NCBI RefSeq assembly: GCF_026339935.1
Contig: NZ_JAPEPX010000001.1
Coordinates: forward strand, 4,025,501 to 4,089,500
Source of the DNA: Streptomyces sp. NBC_01551
GTDB taxonomy: Bacteria; Actinomycetota; Actinomycetes; Streptomycetales; Streptomycetaceae
Length of the DNA: 64,000 nt
Reading direction: 5' to 3'
Notes under the pieces: model-generated
What the model saw: only the letters and a program-made list of their open reading frames with translations
Told to the model about the DNA's origin: nothing
Databases searched by the model: none
Translations under genes and position numbers: made by a program
In this document: positions 17,220 to 24,525 of the stretch, piece by piece
Layout of the letters: every line of letters begins with the position of its first letter
How positions within the stretch are numbered: position 1 is the stretch's first letter

Positions 17220-17711
17220 GTGACCCGAACTGACGTACTTTCCGGGCTGAGAGAACAAGCCCCCAGGCACGCCCTCCTGCCGCTGCGGATCTTCCTCGGA
17301 GTGACCTTCGTCTACGCGGGTCTGGACAAGCTGACCGACTCCGCGTTCCTGTCCGCCGACGGCCCCGGCTCCATCGGCGAGCTGATGCGCGGGGTGCGCG
17401 ACACCTCCGCGATCCCGGCCATGGTGGACATGGCCCTCGACGCACCCGTCGGCTTCGCCGTGGCCCTGGCCATCGGGGAGCTGCTGGTCGGCCTCGGCAC
17501 CCTCGCCGGTCTGCTGACCCGGATCGCGGCCGTCGGCGGAGCGCTGATCTCGCTCAGCCTCTGGCTCACGGTCTCCTGGGCGGTCGCCCCGTACTACTAC
17601 GGCAACGACCTGATCTACCTGATGGCCTGGACCCCGCTGATCCTCGCCGGGGCGCCCTACCTGTCGCTGGACGCGCTGATCCGGTCGCGCCGGTCCCGGC
17701 GCACCGCGTAG
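17220..17711 (+). CDS. DoxX-family membrane protein
   Basis: This small integral membrane protein of 163 residues has four hydrophobic helices and the DoxX pattern: LRIFLGVTFVYAGLDKLTD in the first helix, IGELLVGLGTLAGLLTRIAA in the third and WTPLILAGAPYLSLDAL near the end. The family is widespread and linked to redox or thiol stress in some bacteria, but its reaction is not settled. It starts at GTG 17220, 19 bases after the upstream gene, without a good ribosome site. Its 3' end overlaps by 55 bases the 3' end of the small membrane protein gene on the other strand. Confidence 0.8.
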   Translation: MTRTDVLSGLREQAPRHALLPLRIFLGVTFVYAGLDKLTDSAFLSADGPGSIGELMRGVRDTSAIPAMVDMALDAPVGFAVALAIGELLVGLGTLAGLLTRIAAVGGALISLSLWLTVSWAVAPYYYGNDLIYLMAWTPLILAGAPYLSLDALIRSRRSRRTA

Positions 17712-17881
17712 GTGGTCATCCCGACCAGCGTGGCGAGCGCGAGCCCGCCCGCGGCCATCGGGATCACCGCGAACCACGGCAGATCGGCCTCACCCGTCGC
17801 GTCGAGCAGGTAGAGCACGCCCACGGTGAGCAGGACCAGCCCCGCGATCAGCCGTCCGGGCTGGAACTCATGACGCCGCAC
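17657..17881 (-). CDS. Small membrane protein, two helices
   Basis: This is a 74-residue protein (VRRHEFQPGRLIAGLVLLTVGVLYLLDA...) with two hydrophobic helices and a basic tail (RRDRRDR). I chose GTG 17881 because GGTGGAGG lies six bases upstream; a longer reading from GTG 17905 is possible. The start lies inside the last codons of the PspC gene (14-base overlap), which suggests translational coupling. Its 3' end overlaps the DoxX gene on the opposite strand. Its function is unknown, but partnership with the PspC protein is likely from the coupling. Confidence 0.65.
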   Translation of the reverse strand: MRRHEFQPGRLIAGLVLLTVGVLYLLDATGEADLPWFAVIPMAAGGLALATLVGMTTYAVRRDRRDRISASSDR

Positions 17882-19181
17882 GGGCCACCTCCACCTGTCC
17901 CACACCCGCTTCGAGGTGCAGCTCGATCGTCCCGCCGGCCTCGGTGCCGGCGGCGGGCGGCAGGGTCACCTGCCGCTGTTCGCCCCCGCTGCGCAGGCGC
18001 ACGTCCCCGCCCCGGTCCCCGGGCAGCTGTACGTCGCCCAGCCTGCGGATGTCGATGTCGGCCCGGGCGGTGACCTCCCGGGGCACGACCACCAGGAGCC
18101 GGCCCGCGTCGATGCCCGCCCGGACCTTCAAGGTGGTGCCCTTCGGCACGTCCAGGCGGCTCAGGTCGAGCGTCGCGAGCCCGGTGCCCGCCTCGTAGAC
18201 GGGCCGCACCTCCTGCACCGCGGCCGGGCGCCAGTCGACGTGCCGCCAGTCGGTGCCGATCTCGCGGGGCAGCGCGGCCGCCACGGCCAGCAGCCCGGCG
18301 GTGATCATCGCCAGCAGGATCGTGCCGAAACCGGTGCGGCCCTTGACCGAGCTGACCAGCACGCCCAGGCCGAAGACGGCCAGCGTGGAGGCGAGACCGA
18401 TCTCCAGAGCGTGCCCCAGCGGGCTGCCCTGCCACACCGAGGCGGTCGCGACGGCGCCGGCCAGCACCGCCAGGACGAACAGCCGGCCGCCCATGCCACC
18501 CCGCGGCACCGCAGGGGCGCGCACCCGGCCCGGCGCCGCCGGGGCGTCCGCCGCGTCCGCCGGGACCGCGTCGTCGTCCGGGCCCCACAGGTACCCGCTC
18601 GCGCCGACCGGGCCGGTGGTGCCGTCCTTGACCAGCGGGTCCCGCCACCACGACGGGCCGCCGGGGGCGGGCGGCGCCTGCGTCTCCGGCGGGGCCGGAC
18701 TGTGCGCGGGGCGGGGCGCCGCCGGATCGGCCGGCGCCTGCGGGGCCTGGGCGCCGCGGCTGCGCTGCGACCAGTACGCGCCGCCGCCGACCGCCACGAT
18801 GACCAGCCCGGAGAACACCGCCAGCCCGCCGTTGTCCAGCATCGACAGGAACAGCGCGCAGCCGACCAGGGCCGCGAACACCGCCGCCAGGGTGGTGCCC
18901 TCCACCCGGCCGGTCAGCAGCTTCTTCGCCTCGCTGTCCTCCTCGCCCTCCAGGGGCAGCAGCAGCCAGGCGAAGCCGTAGAAGATCAGCCCCATGCCGC
19001 CGGTGACGGCCAGCACACCGAGCACGATGCGGAAGATCACCGGGTCCAGGTCGAAATACCGGCCCAGGCCCCCGCACACGCCCGCGAGGACCTTGTCCCG
19101 CTTGGCGCGGCGCAGGGGCGGTCGCCCGTCGGGTGTCGAGGGGGGCCCCGGATCCACCGGGGCGTCGTGCACTTCGGTCAT
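17868..19181 (-). CDS. PspC-domain membrane protein with a beta-helical C-terminal domain
   Basis: This is a 437-residue membrane protein. Residues 15-85 form a PspC domain (RAKRDKVLAGVCGGLGRYFDLDPVIFRIVLGVLAV), the envelope-stress domain that usually contains one or two membrane helices. Several further helices and a Pro-rich loop follow. The C-terminal part (ATLDLSRLDVPKGTTLKVRAGIDAGRLLVVVPREV ...) looks like the LiaF/DUF2154-type beta repeat found in regulators of cell-envelope two-component systems. ATG 19181 is the start. It is divergent from the PspC-type histidine kinase, and together they resemble a LiaF-LiaS-LiaR set in which this protein could be the kinase's accessory inhibitor. 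Confidence 0.8.
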   Translation of the reverse strand: MTEVHDAPVDPGPPSTPDGRPPLRRAKRDKVLAGVCGGLGRYFDLDPVIFRIVLGVLAVTGGMGLIFYGFAWLLLPLEGEEDSEAKKLLTGRVEGTTLAAVFAALVGCALFLSMLDNGGLAVFSGLVIVAVGGGAYWSQRSRGAQAPQAPADPAAPRPAHSPAPPETQAPPAPGGPSWWRDPLVKDGTTGPVGASGYLWGPDDDAVPADAADAPAAPGRVRAPAVPRGGMGGRLFVLAVLAGAVATASVWQGSPLGHALEIGLASTLAVFGLGVLVSSVKGRTGFGTILLAMITAGLLAVAAALPREIGTDWRHVDWRPAAVQEVRPVYEAGTGLATLDLSRLDVPKGTTLKVRAGIDAGRLLVVVPREVTARADIDIRRLGDVQLPGDRGGDVRLRSGGEQRQVTLPPAAGTEAGGTIELHLEAGVGQVEVARAAS

Positions 19182-19237
19182 GCGTCCATGGTGACGGGCC
19201 ACGACGCCCCGCGGCATCGGGCCCGACCCTGGTGCAA

Positions 19238-19277
19238 CCCTGATATCCCCCGGGCAGAACTGGGGGGCTGCCCTGAT
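19238..19277. promoter_or_regulatory. Candidate operator between the PspC gene and the kinase/regulator operon
   Basis: CCCTGAT occurs twice, at 19238-19244 and 19271-19277, 33 bases (about three helical turns) apart. Between them GGGCAG and CTGCCC form a 6-bp inverted repeat (19252-19257 with 19268-19273). Position between divergent genes suggests control of both, perhaps by the response regulator. Confidence 0.35.
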
Positions 19278-19312
19278 GCCCCGCGCCCCCCGCGCGTGTG
19301 ACCATCGGTGAC

Positions 19313-20617
19313 ATGCCCGCAGCAGCCGCCCCCCGTACCCCGCACGCACAGGCCCCACCGGAAACCGCCGAGACCCCGCAGCGCAAGCTCTACCGCAGCG
19401 CCGACGGCCGGATGCTCGGCGGCGTCGCGCGCGGCCTCGCCGGGCACCTCGGGCTGCCCGTCATCTGGGTCCGGCTCGCCTTCCTCGGCCTCTTCATGTG
19501 GGGCGACGGCCTCGGCGTGCTGCTCTACGCCGCGTTCTGGGTCTTCGTACCGCTCGGCATCGGCGGCCGCAGCGGCCACCGCTCCTTCTTCGACACCCTC
19601 CCCGACGGCACCCGGCGGCTGCGCAAACCCGAGCGGGGCCAGATCACCGCGCTGATCGCCCTGTGCGTCGGCGTCGGGATCTTCGCCGCCAAGGTGCAGG
19701 CCGGCGGCGCGGGCGGCCGCTACGTCTGGCCGACGCTGCTGGTCGGAGCCGGTGTCGTGCTCGTGTGGCGGCAGGCCGACAACGCCCGCCGCGCCCACTG
19801 GGGCGCCGTCGCCGGACGCAACGCGCGGCTCCTCCAGGCGGCCCGGGGCCTGGCGGGGGTCGCCCTCGTCGGCGTCGGCCTGACCGTGTTCATCGTCGTA
19901 CGGGGCTCCGCCGCCCAGCTCGGCAACGTCCTCACCGCCACCCTCGCCGTCCTCGTCGGCGTCGCCCTGCTCGCCGGACCCTGGCTGATCCGGATGACAC
20001 AGGACCTCTCCGAGGAACGCCTCATGCGCATCCGCGCCCAGGAACGCGCCGAAGTCGCCGCCCACGTCCACGACTCCGTGCTGCACACGCTCACCCTGAT
20101 CCTGCGCAACGCGGAGGACGTCGGCGAGGTGCGCCGGCTCGCGCGGGCCCAGGAACGCGAGCTGCGGAACTGGCTCTACAAGCCCGAGGGCACCGGCAAG
20201 GACGAGGCCGAGGAACCGGCCACCCTCGCCGAGGCCGTCAAGAAGACCGCCGCCGAGGTCGAGGACCACCACGGCGTCCAGATCGAGGTCGTCGTCGTCG
20301 GCGACTGCCCCCTCGACGACGGGCTGTCCGCGCAGCTGCAAGCCGCGCGCGAGGCAATGGTCAACGCCGCCAAGTACGGTGGCGAGAGCGGGCCCGTGCA
20401 GGTCTACGCCGAAGTCGAGGGACAGACGGTGTTCGTGTCCGTACGGGACCGCGGACCGGGCTTCGACCTCGACGCGGTACCCGACGACCGCATGGGCGTA
20501 CGAGAATCGATCATCGGCCGGATGCAGCGCAACGGCGGGACCGCACGGCTGCGGTCCGCGCCCGGCGGCGGCACGGAAGTCGAGCTGGAGATGGAGAGGG
20601 CGGCGAACGCAGCATGA
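19313..20617 (+). CDS. PspC-type sensor histidine kinase (NarX/LiaS class)
   Basis: This is a membrane sensor kinase of 434 residues for the response regulator encoded next to it. An N-terminal PspC domain (RSADGRMLGGVARGLAGHLGL) comes first, then about five hydrophobic segments, a HisKA_3 dimerisation helix with phosphoacceptor His253 (HVHDSVLHTL), and an ATPase domain with N box (AAREAMVNAAKYGG), G1 (VRDRGPGFD) and G2-like GGGTEVELE. ATG 19313 is used; an in-frame GTG at 19298 is the alternative, and neither has a clear ribosome site. The stop overlaps the next gene's ATG by four bases, so the pair is translationally coupled. Signal: cell-envelope stress by analogy with PspC and Lia systems, not shown here. 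Confidence 0.88.
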   Translation: MPAAAAPRTPHAQAPPETAETPQRKLYRSADGRMLGGVARGLAGHLGLPVIWVRLAFLGLFMWGDGLGVLLYAAFWVFVPLGIGGRSGHRSFFDTLPDGTRRLRKPERGQITALIALCVGVGIFAAKVQAGGAGGRYVWPTLLVGAGVVLVWRQADNARRAHWGAVAGRNARLLQAARGLAGVALVGVGLTVFIVVRGSAAQLGNVLTATLAVLVGVALLAGPWLIRMTQDLSEERLMRIRAQERAEVAAHVHDSVLHTLTLILRNAEDVGEVRRLARAQERELRNWLYKPEGTGKDEAEEPATLAEAVKKTAAEVEDHHGVQIEVVVVGDCPLDDGLSAQLQAAREAMVNAAKYGGESGPVQVYAEVEGQTVFVSVRDRGPGFDLDAVPDDRMGVRESIIGRMQRNGGTARLRSAPGGGTEVELEMERAANAA

Positions 20618-21312
20618 CCGAGGAGACCACGACCGGTCCGGCCCCGGAGACCAGGAGGGTCCGGGTGGTGCTCGTCGACGACCACCGGATGTTCCGCACC
20701 GGTGTCCAGGCCGAGATCGGCGAGACCGCCCGCACCGGCGTCGAGGTCGTCGGCGAGGCCGCCGACGTGGACCAGGCCGTCACCGTCATCACCGCCACCC
20801 GCCCCGAGGTGGTGCTCCTCGACGTGCACCTGCCCGGCGGCGGCGGCGTCGAGGTGCTGCGCCGCTGCGCCCCGCTGATGTCGGCGGCCGAGAACCCCGT
20901 GCGGTTCCTGGCCCTGTCCGTTTCCGACGCCGCCGAGGACGTCATCGGCGTCATCCGGGGCGGCGCCCGCGGCTACGTCACCAAGACCATCACCGGCACC
21001 GACCTGGTGAACTCCGTCTTCCGGGTCCAGGACGGCGACGCGGTGTTCTCGCCGCGGCTGGCCGGCTTCGTCCTCGACGCCTTCGCCTCCACGGACGCCC
21101 CGCCCGTGGACGAGGACCTGGACCGCCTCACGCAGCGGGAGCGCGAGGTGCTGCGGCTGATCGCGCGCGGATACGCGTACAAGGAGATCGCCAAGCAGCT
21201 GTTCATCTCGGTGAAGACGGTGGAATCGCACGTCTCGGCGGTGCTGCGCAAGCTCCAGCTGTCGAACCGGCACGAGCTGACCCGGTGGGCGACGGCGCGC
21301 CGGCTGGTCTGA
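20614..21312 (+). CDS. NarL/LuxR-family response regulator
   Basis: This is a DNA-binding response regulator of 232 residues, partner of the kinase encoded just upstream (ATGA overlap). The receiver domain has the acidic pair Asp22/Asp23 (LVDDHRMF), the phosphoacceptor Asp70 (VVLLDVHLPGGGG) and the late Lys (VTKTITGTD). The C-terminal LuxR helix-turn-helix is typical: LTQREREVLRLIARGYAYKEIAKQL and KTVESHVSAVLRKLQ. The repeated CCCTGAT in the divergent region upstream of the operon is a candidate autoregulatory site. A hairpin with a GCAA loop lies 34 bases after the stop. Confidence 0.93.
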   Translation: MTEETTTGPAPETRRVRVVLVDDHRMFRTGVQAEIGETARTGVEVVGEAADVDQAVTVITATRPEVVLLDVHLPGGGGVEVLRRCAPLMSAAENPVRFLALSVSDAAEDVIGVIRGGARGYVTKTITGTDLVNSVFRVQDGDAVFSPRLAGFVLDAFASTDAPPVDEDLDRLTQREREVLRLIARGYAYKEIAKQLFISVKTVESHVSAVLRKLQLSNRHELTRWATARRLV

Positions 21313-21346
21313 CCCTCCCGACCGCCGCGTTGTGATCCACACCGCA

Positions 21347-21370
21347 CGCGGCCCGGGCAACCGGGCCGCG
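21347..21370 (+). terminator. Hairpin between the response regulator and the esterase gene
   Basis: A perfect 10-bp stem (21347-21356 with 21361-21370) closes a GCAA tetraloop. It may end the two-component operon or lie in the leader of the next gene. Confidence 0.5.
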
Positions 21371-21395
21371 CCGCGCGCTCCTCTTGGGGGGCGTG

Positions 21396-22499
21396 ATGAG
21401 TCTGACGGGGACCCCCCTCTTCGCGACGGTGATCGCCCTGGCCGTGCTGGCCGTCGTCCTGCCGCTGGCGCTGTGGGCGAAGGTGCGCGGACCCGCCGTC
21501 GTACGCCACGCCACCCGCGTCCTGATGCTGGTGTTCGCCCAGGCGACCGCCATCGCCCTGCTGTTCGTCGGCATCAACAACGAGCAGAACTTCTACGCCT
21601 CCTGGGACGACCTGCTCGGCACCGGCACGTACGTCAAGGCCGCGCACGACCTCGGCGCGGACGGCCTCGGCGGCAAGAAGGTCGAGGCCGAGCCGAAGGT
21701 CCTCCAGGAGTTCACCGCCGTCGACGGCCTCGGCGGGCGGGTCCGCAAGACCCAGCTCGACGGGAAGATATCCGGGGTCAAGGGCGACGTCATGGTGTGG
21801 CTGCCGCCGCAGTACGACGACCCGGCCTGGAAGGACCGCACGTTCCCCGTCGTCGAGCTGATCCCCGGCATCCCCGGCACCGGCAAGTCCTGGTTCCAGG
21901 GCGTCAAGGTCCACACGAAGCTGGAGCCGCTGATGAAGAGCGGCGAGGTGCAGCCGTTCATCCTCGTCTCGCCGCGCGCCATGCTGCTCGGCGACGCCGA
22001 CACCGGGTGCGCCAACATCCCGGGCAAGGTCAACGCGGACAGCTGGTTCAGCGTGGACGTCCGCAAGATGGTGACCGACAACTTCCGCGCGTCGGGCGAG
22101 GCCCGGCACTGGGGCGTGGCCGGCTACTCGGCGGGCGCCTACTGCGCCGCCAAGCTGGCGATCGCCCACCCCGACCGCTACAGCGCGGCCGTCTCCCTGT
22201 CCGGCTACAACGACCCGGGCCAGGAGCGTACGTCGCTGGTGGCCAAGGACCCGGAGATGCGCAAGGCGCACAACCTGGTCAACCTGCTCAAGGCGGCCCC
22301 GGCCCCGCCCGCGGTGGCGCTGTGGATGTCGGGCGCCGAGCACGACGGCTACCTGTCCGGGCGCGACCTGGGCGCGGTGGCGAAGGCGCCGACGGTGGTG
22401 CACGCGCAGATGGTGGGCGGCGGCCACAACATGGACACCTGGACGCGGCAGTTGCCGGAGACCTTCGCGTGGCTGGGCACGGTGGTCAAGATGCCGTAG
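21396..22499 (+). CDS. Membrane-anchored esterase of the antigen 85/esterase D family
   Basis: This protein of 367 residues has two N-terminal membrane helices (about 8-28 and 43-62) and an alpha/beta-hydrolase domain outside the membrane. The catalytic Ser245 sits in GYSAG; GAEHDGYL and GGHNMDTW supply likely acid and His residues. The domain matches the esterase PF00756 family that includes mycolyltransferases, but Streptomyces has no mycolic acids, so an acyl ester in the envelope or a secreted ester is more likely. ATG 21396 is chosen with TTGGGGGG upstream. The 3' end faces the NlpC/P60 gene 28 bases away. Confidence 0.82.
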   Translation: MSLTGTPLFATVIALAVLAVVLPLALWAKVRGPAVVRHATRVLMLVFAQATAIALLFVGINNEQNFYASWDDLLGTGTYVKAAHDLGADGLGGKKVEAEPKVLQEFTAVDGLGGRVRKTQLDGKISGVKGDVMVWLPPQYDDPAWKDRTFPVVELIPGIPGTGKSWFQGVKVHTKLEPLMKSGEVQPFILVSPRAMLLGDADTGCANIPGKVNADSWFSVDVRKMVTDNFRASGEARHWGVAGYSAGAYCAAKLAIAHPDRYSAAVSLSGYNDPGQERTSLVAKDPEMRKAHNLVNLLKAAPAPPAVALWMSGAEHDGYLSGRDLGAVAKAPTVVHAQMVGGGHNMDTWTRQLPETFAWLGTVVKMP

Positions 22500-22527
22500 C
22501 CGCCCGCCGGGGCTTCGCGCCGCGTGC

Positions 22528-23601
22528 CTACGACGGGCGGGAGGCGCCCGCCCAGGGCATCGAGTCCACGGGGGCCAGCCGGACCGTGGAGCCGGGGCGG
22601 GGGGCGTGGATCATCTGGCCGTTGCCGACGTACAGGCCGACGTGGGTCACCCCGGAGTAGAAGAACACCAGGTCCCCCGGGGCCAGCTGGTCGCGCGAGA
22701 CGCGCCGCCCGGCGTTGATCTGGGTGTAGGTGGTGCGGGGCAGCGAGACCCCGGCCGAGCGCCAGGCCGCCTGGGTCAGGCCCGAGCAGTCGAACGAGCC
22801 CGGTCCCGTCGCGCCCCAGACGTACGGCTTGCCGATCGCCCCGTAGGCGAAGGACACGGCGCGGGCCGCGCGCGAGCCGTCGGCCGGGGGCGGGGTCTGC
22901 GCGGCCGGCGCCGCGGGGGCGTCCTCGGCCTGGCGGGCGCCCGCCGACGGCGTGGGGGCCGCGGCCGACCGGGCCTCGTACGCGGCGCGTTCCTCGGCGG
23001 TGAGCCGGGCCAGCAGCTGCCGCGCGGTGCTGAGCTTCCCCTCGACGGCCGCCTTGTGCTCGGCGAGTTCGGCCTGCCGGGCGCGCAGGTCGGTGAGCCG
23101 CCCGCCGGCCTGCTTGCGCAGCTGCCCGACCTCGTCGAGCTGCCGGCGTACGGAGGCGATCTCGGCGGCGTTGCGGTCGCCGGTCCGGGTCATGAAGGAG
23201 GCCCGGTCCAGGTAGTCCTGCGGGTTGTCCGCCGTGGCCAGCTGGACGGCGGTGCCCAGGCCGCCGGCGCGGTACTGGCTGGCGGCCAGGGAGCCGAGCG
23301 CGCGGCGGGCGGTGTTGAGCCGGTCGGTCTTGCGGGCGGTCTCGTCGCGGAGGGTGGTCAGCGCGCGCTGGGCCTCGTCGGCCTTCTCCTTCGCCCCGTT
23401 GTACTTCTCGGTCGCCGCCTCGGCCTCCTCGTACAGCCGGTCCACCTCCGCCTTGACCTGGGCGGGGGAGAGCTGGGGCTCGGCCTGGGAGGTGCCTTCG
23501 AACGCGGTGGCGGTGGCAGCGCCCGCGAGGGCGAGGGTGGCGGCGGTCCGTACGGTGCCGCCGGACAGCGGGCGCTGCCTGGGCTTTCGATGACTGGCCA
23601 C
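22528..23601 (-). CDS. Secreted NlpC/P60 peptidoglycan endopeptidase (RipA-like)
   Basis: This is a cell-wall hydrolase of 357 residues that should cut peptide cross-links of peptidoglycan. It starts at GTG 23601, followed by a basic stretch and a signal sequence (TAATLALAGAATATAF). Residues 45-230 form a long coiled coil (VDRLYEEAEAATEKYNGAKEKADEAQ...), as in RipA/CwlO-type hydrolases, which usually holds the enzyme inactive until an FtsEX-like partner acts. The C-terminal NlpC/P60 domain has the catalytic Cys in FDCSGLTQAAW and the His in VTHVGLYVGNGQMIHAP. It is transcribed toward the esterase gene. I looked for a c-di-AMP riboswitch in the 118 bases upstream and saw none. Confidence 0.92.
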   Translation of the reverse strand: MASHRKPRQRPLSGGTVRTAATLALAGAATATAFEGTSQAEPQLSPAQVKAEVDRLYEEAEAATEKYNGAKEKADEAQRALTTLRDETARKTDRLNTARRALGSLAASQYRAGGLGTAVQLATADNPQDYLDRASFMTRTGDRNAAEIASVRRQLDEVGQLRKQAGGRLTDLRARQAELAEHKAAVEGKLSTARQLLARLTAEERAAYEARSAAAPTPSAGARQAEDAPAAPAAQTPPPADGSRAARAVSFAYGAIGKPYVWGATGPGSFDCSGLTQAAWRSAGVSLPRTTYTQINAGRRVSRDQLAPGDLVFFYSGVTHVGLYVGNGQMIHAPRPGSTVRLAPVDSMPWAGASRPS

Positions 23602-23719
23602 GCGGGCCTCACGTCCTTCCTCCGTCGGGGCTTGGAGGAGGACGCTAGACCCGGGGGTAACGGTCGGATGACGAGATGATCCGAAGTGACCGGATGCGGC
23701 CGGATGTGACCGTCCGGGG

Positions 23720-24073
23720 TCAGCGCCAGAGAACGGCGATGAAGATATTGACCACGGTGAGGCCGCCGACCGCGCCGAACAGTGCCTTGTCGACCCGCTC
23801 GTCGTCCCGCTTCACGTAGACGAGGGCCAGGACGACGAAGAGGATCGCCAGCTTCACGCCGATCTTGACGTTGTTGACGGGACCGCCGTCCATCTCGCGG
23901 AAGCCCACGAGGAGCACACCGGTCACGAGCATGGTCAGCGCGCCGTGCAGCATCGCGGGCGTGAAGCGGGCGGTGCCGGCGCTCATCGCCTTCATCTGGG
24001 TCAGGAAGCCGCCGAGGAGGGCGGCGATCCCGATGATGTGGAGGCCGATGAAGACATTGATGAGTACGTCCAT
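23720..24073 (-). CDS. Small integral membrane protein
   Basis: This is a 117-residue protein of about four hydrophobic helices (MDVLINVFIGLHIIGIAALLGGF ... MLHGALTMLVTGVLLVG ... AILFVVLALVYVKR ... VNIFIAVLWR). ATG 24073 is the start; a longer reading runs into the divergent regulator and has no membrane character. The GLHIIGIAALLGG pattern recalls heme-binding or CopD-like small membrane proteins, but the match is not specific. It is divergent from the ArsR-type regulator with 76 bases between, so it may be that regulator's target. Confidence 0.7.
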   Translation of the reverse strand: MDVLINVFIGLHIIGIAALLGGFLTQMKAMSAGTARFTPAMLHGALTMLVTGVLLVGFREMDGGPVNNVKIGVKLAILFVVLALVYVKRDDERVDKALFGAVGGLTVVNIFIAVLWR

Positions 24074-24149
24074 GGCGCCGAGCGTACGGGGCGGCCCGCG
24101 GCGGTCCGGGGGCGGCCGTGGCCGTTCGAGATCTGCGTACAGTGGGCGC

Positions 24150-24473
24150 ATGGCCGCCGTTACTGAGCTGACCCACCCCGCCGTCGACCGGATCGAGCTG
24201 GTCGAGGTCCTCGCTGCGCTCGGGCATCCCGCCCGGATGGAGATCGTCCGCAAACTGGCCTCCGGGGAGGCGGCGTACTGCGGCGAGGTGGTGCCGGACC
24301 TGCCCCGCTCCAGCGTCACGCACCACCTGAAGACGCTGCGGGAGAGCGGTGTGATCAGGCAGGAGCCCCAGGGACGGCGGACCTACCTGGTGCTGCGGCG
24401 GGACGACCTGGAGGCCCGCTTCCCGGGCCTGCTGGAGCTGGTGCTCGCGAACGCGGCGGCGGCGGTTCGGTGA
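24150..24473 (+). CDS. ArsR-family winged-helix transcriptional regulator
   Basis: This is a small DNA-binding protein of 107 residues. The ArsR winged helix is clear: LAALGHPARMEIVRKLASGE, PRSSVTHHLKTLRESGVIRQEPQGRRTYLVLR. It lacks the usual metal-binding CxC in helix 3; a lone Cys (AAYCGEV) is present, so it may sense something other than a metal. TACAGT (24138-24143) ends six bases before ATG 24150, so the mRNA is probably leaderless. It is divergent from a small membrane protein gene and lies 52 bases upstream of pcrA, which has its own promoter. Confidence 0.85.
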   Translation: MAAVTELTHPAVDRIELVEVLAALGHPARMEIVRKLASGEAAYCGEVVPDLPRSSVTHHLKTLRESGVIRQEPQGRRTYLVLRRDDLEARFPGLLELVLANAAAAVR

Positions 24474-24493
24474 TTTTCCGGTGCCGGGACCGG

Positions 24494-24516
24494 CTGTCGG
24501 TCCCGCCCCCTAGACT
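24494..24516 (+). promoter_or_regulatory. Candidate RecA-NDp (PafBC-type) promoter of pcrA
   Basis: CTGTCGGTC, exactly eight bases, then TAGACT. The DNA-damage promoter pattern of actinobacteria is TTGTCRGTG-N8-TANNNT; this site matches seven of nine in the first block, the exact spacing and the -10. The -10 ends nine bases before ATG 24526, so the transcript is nearly leaderless. Confidence 0.55.
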
Positions 24517-24525
24517 CGGAATGCG

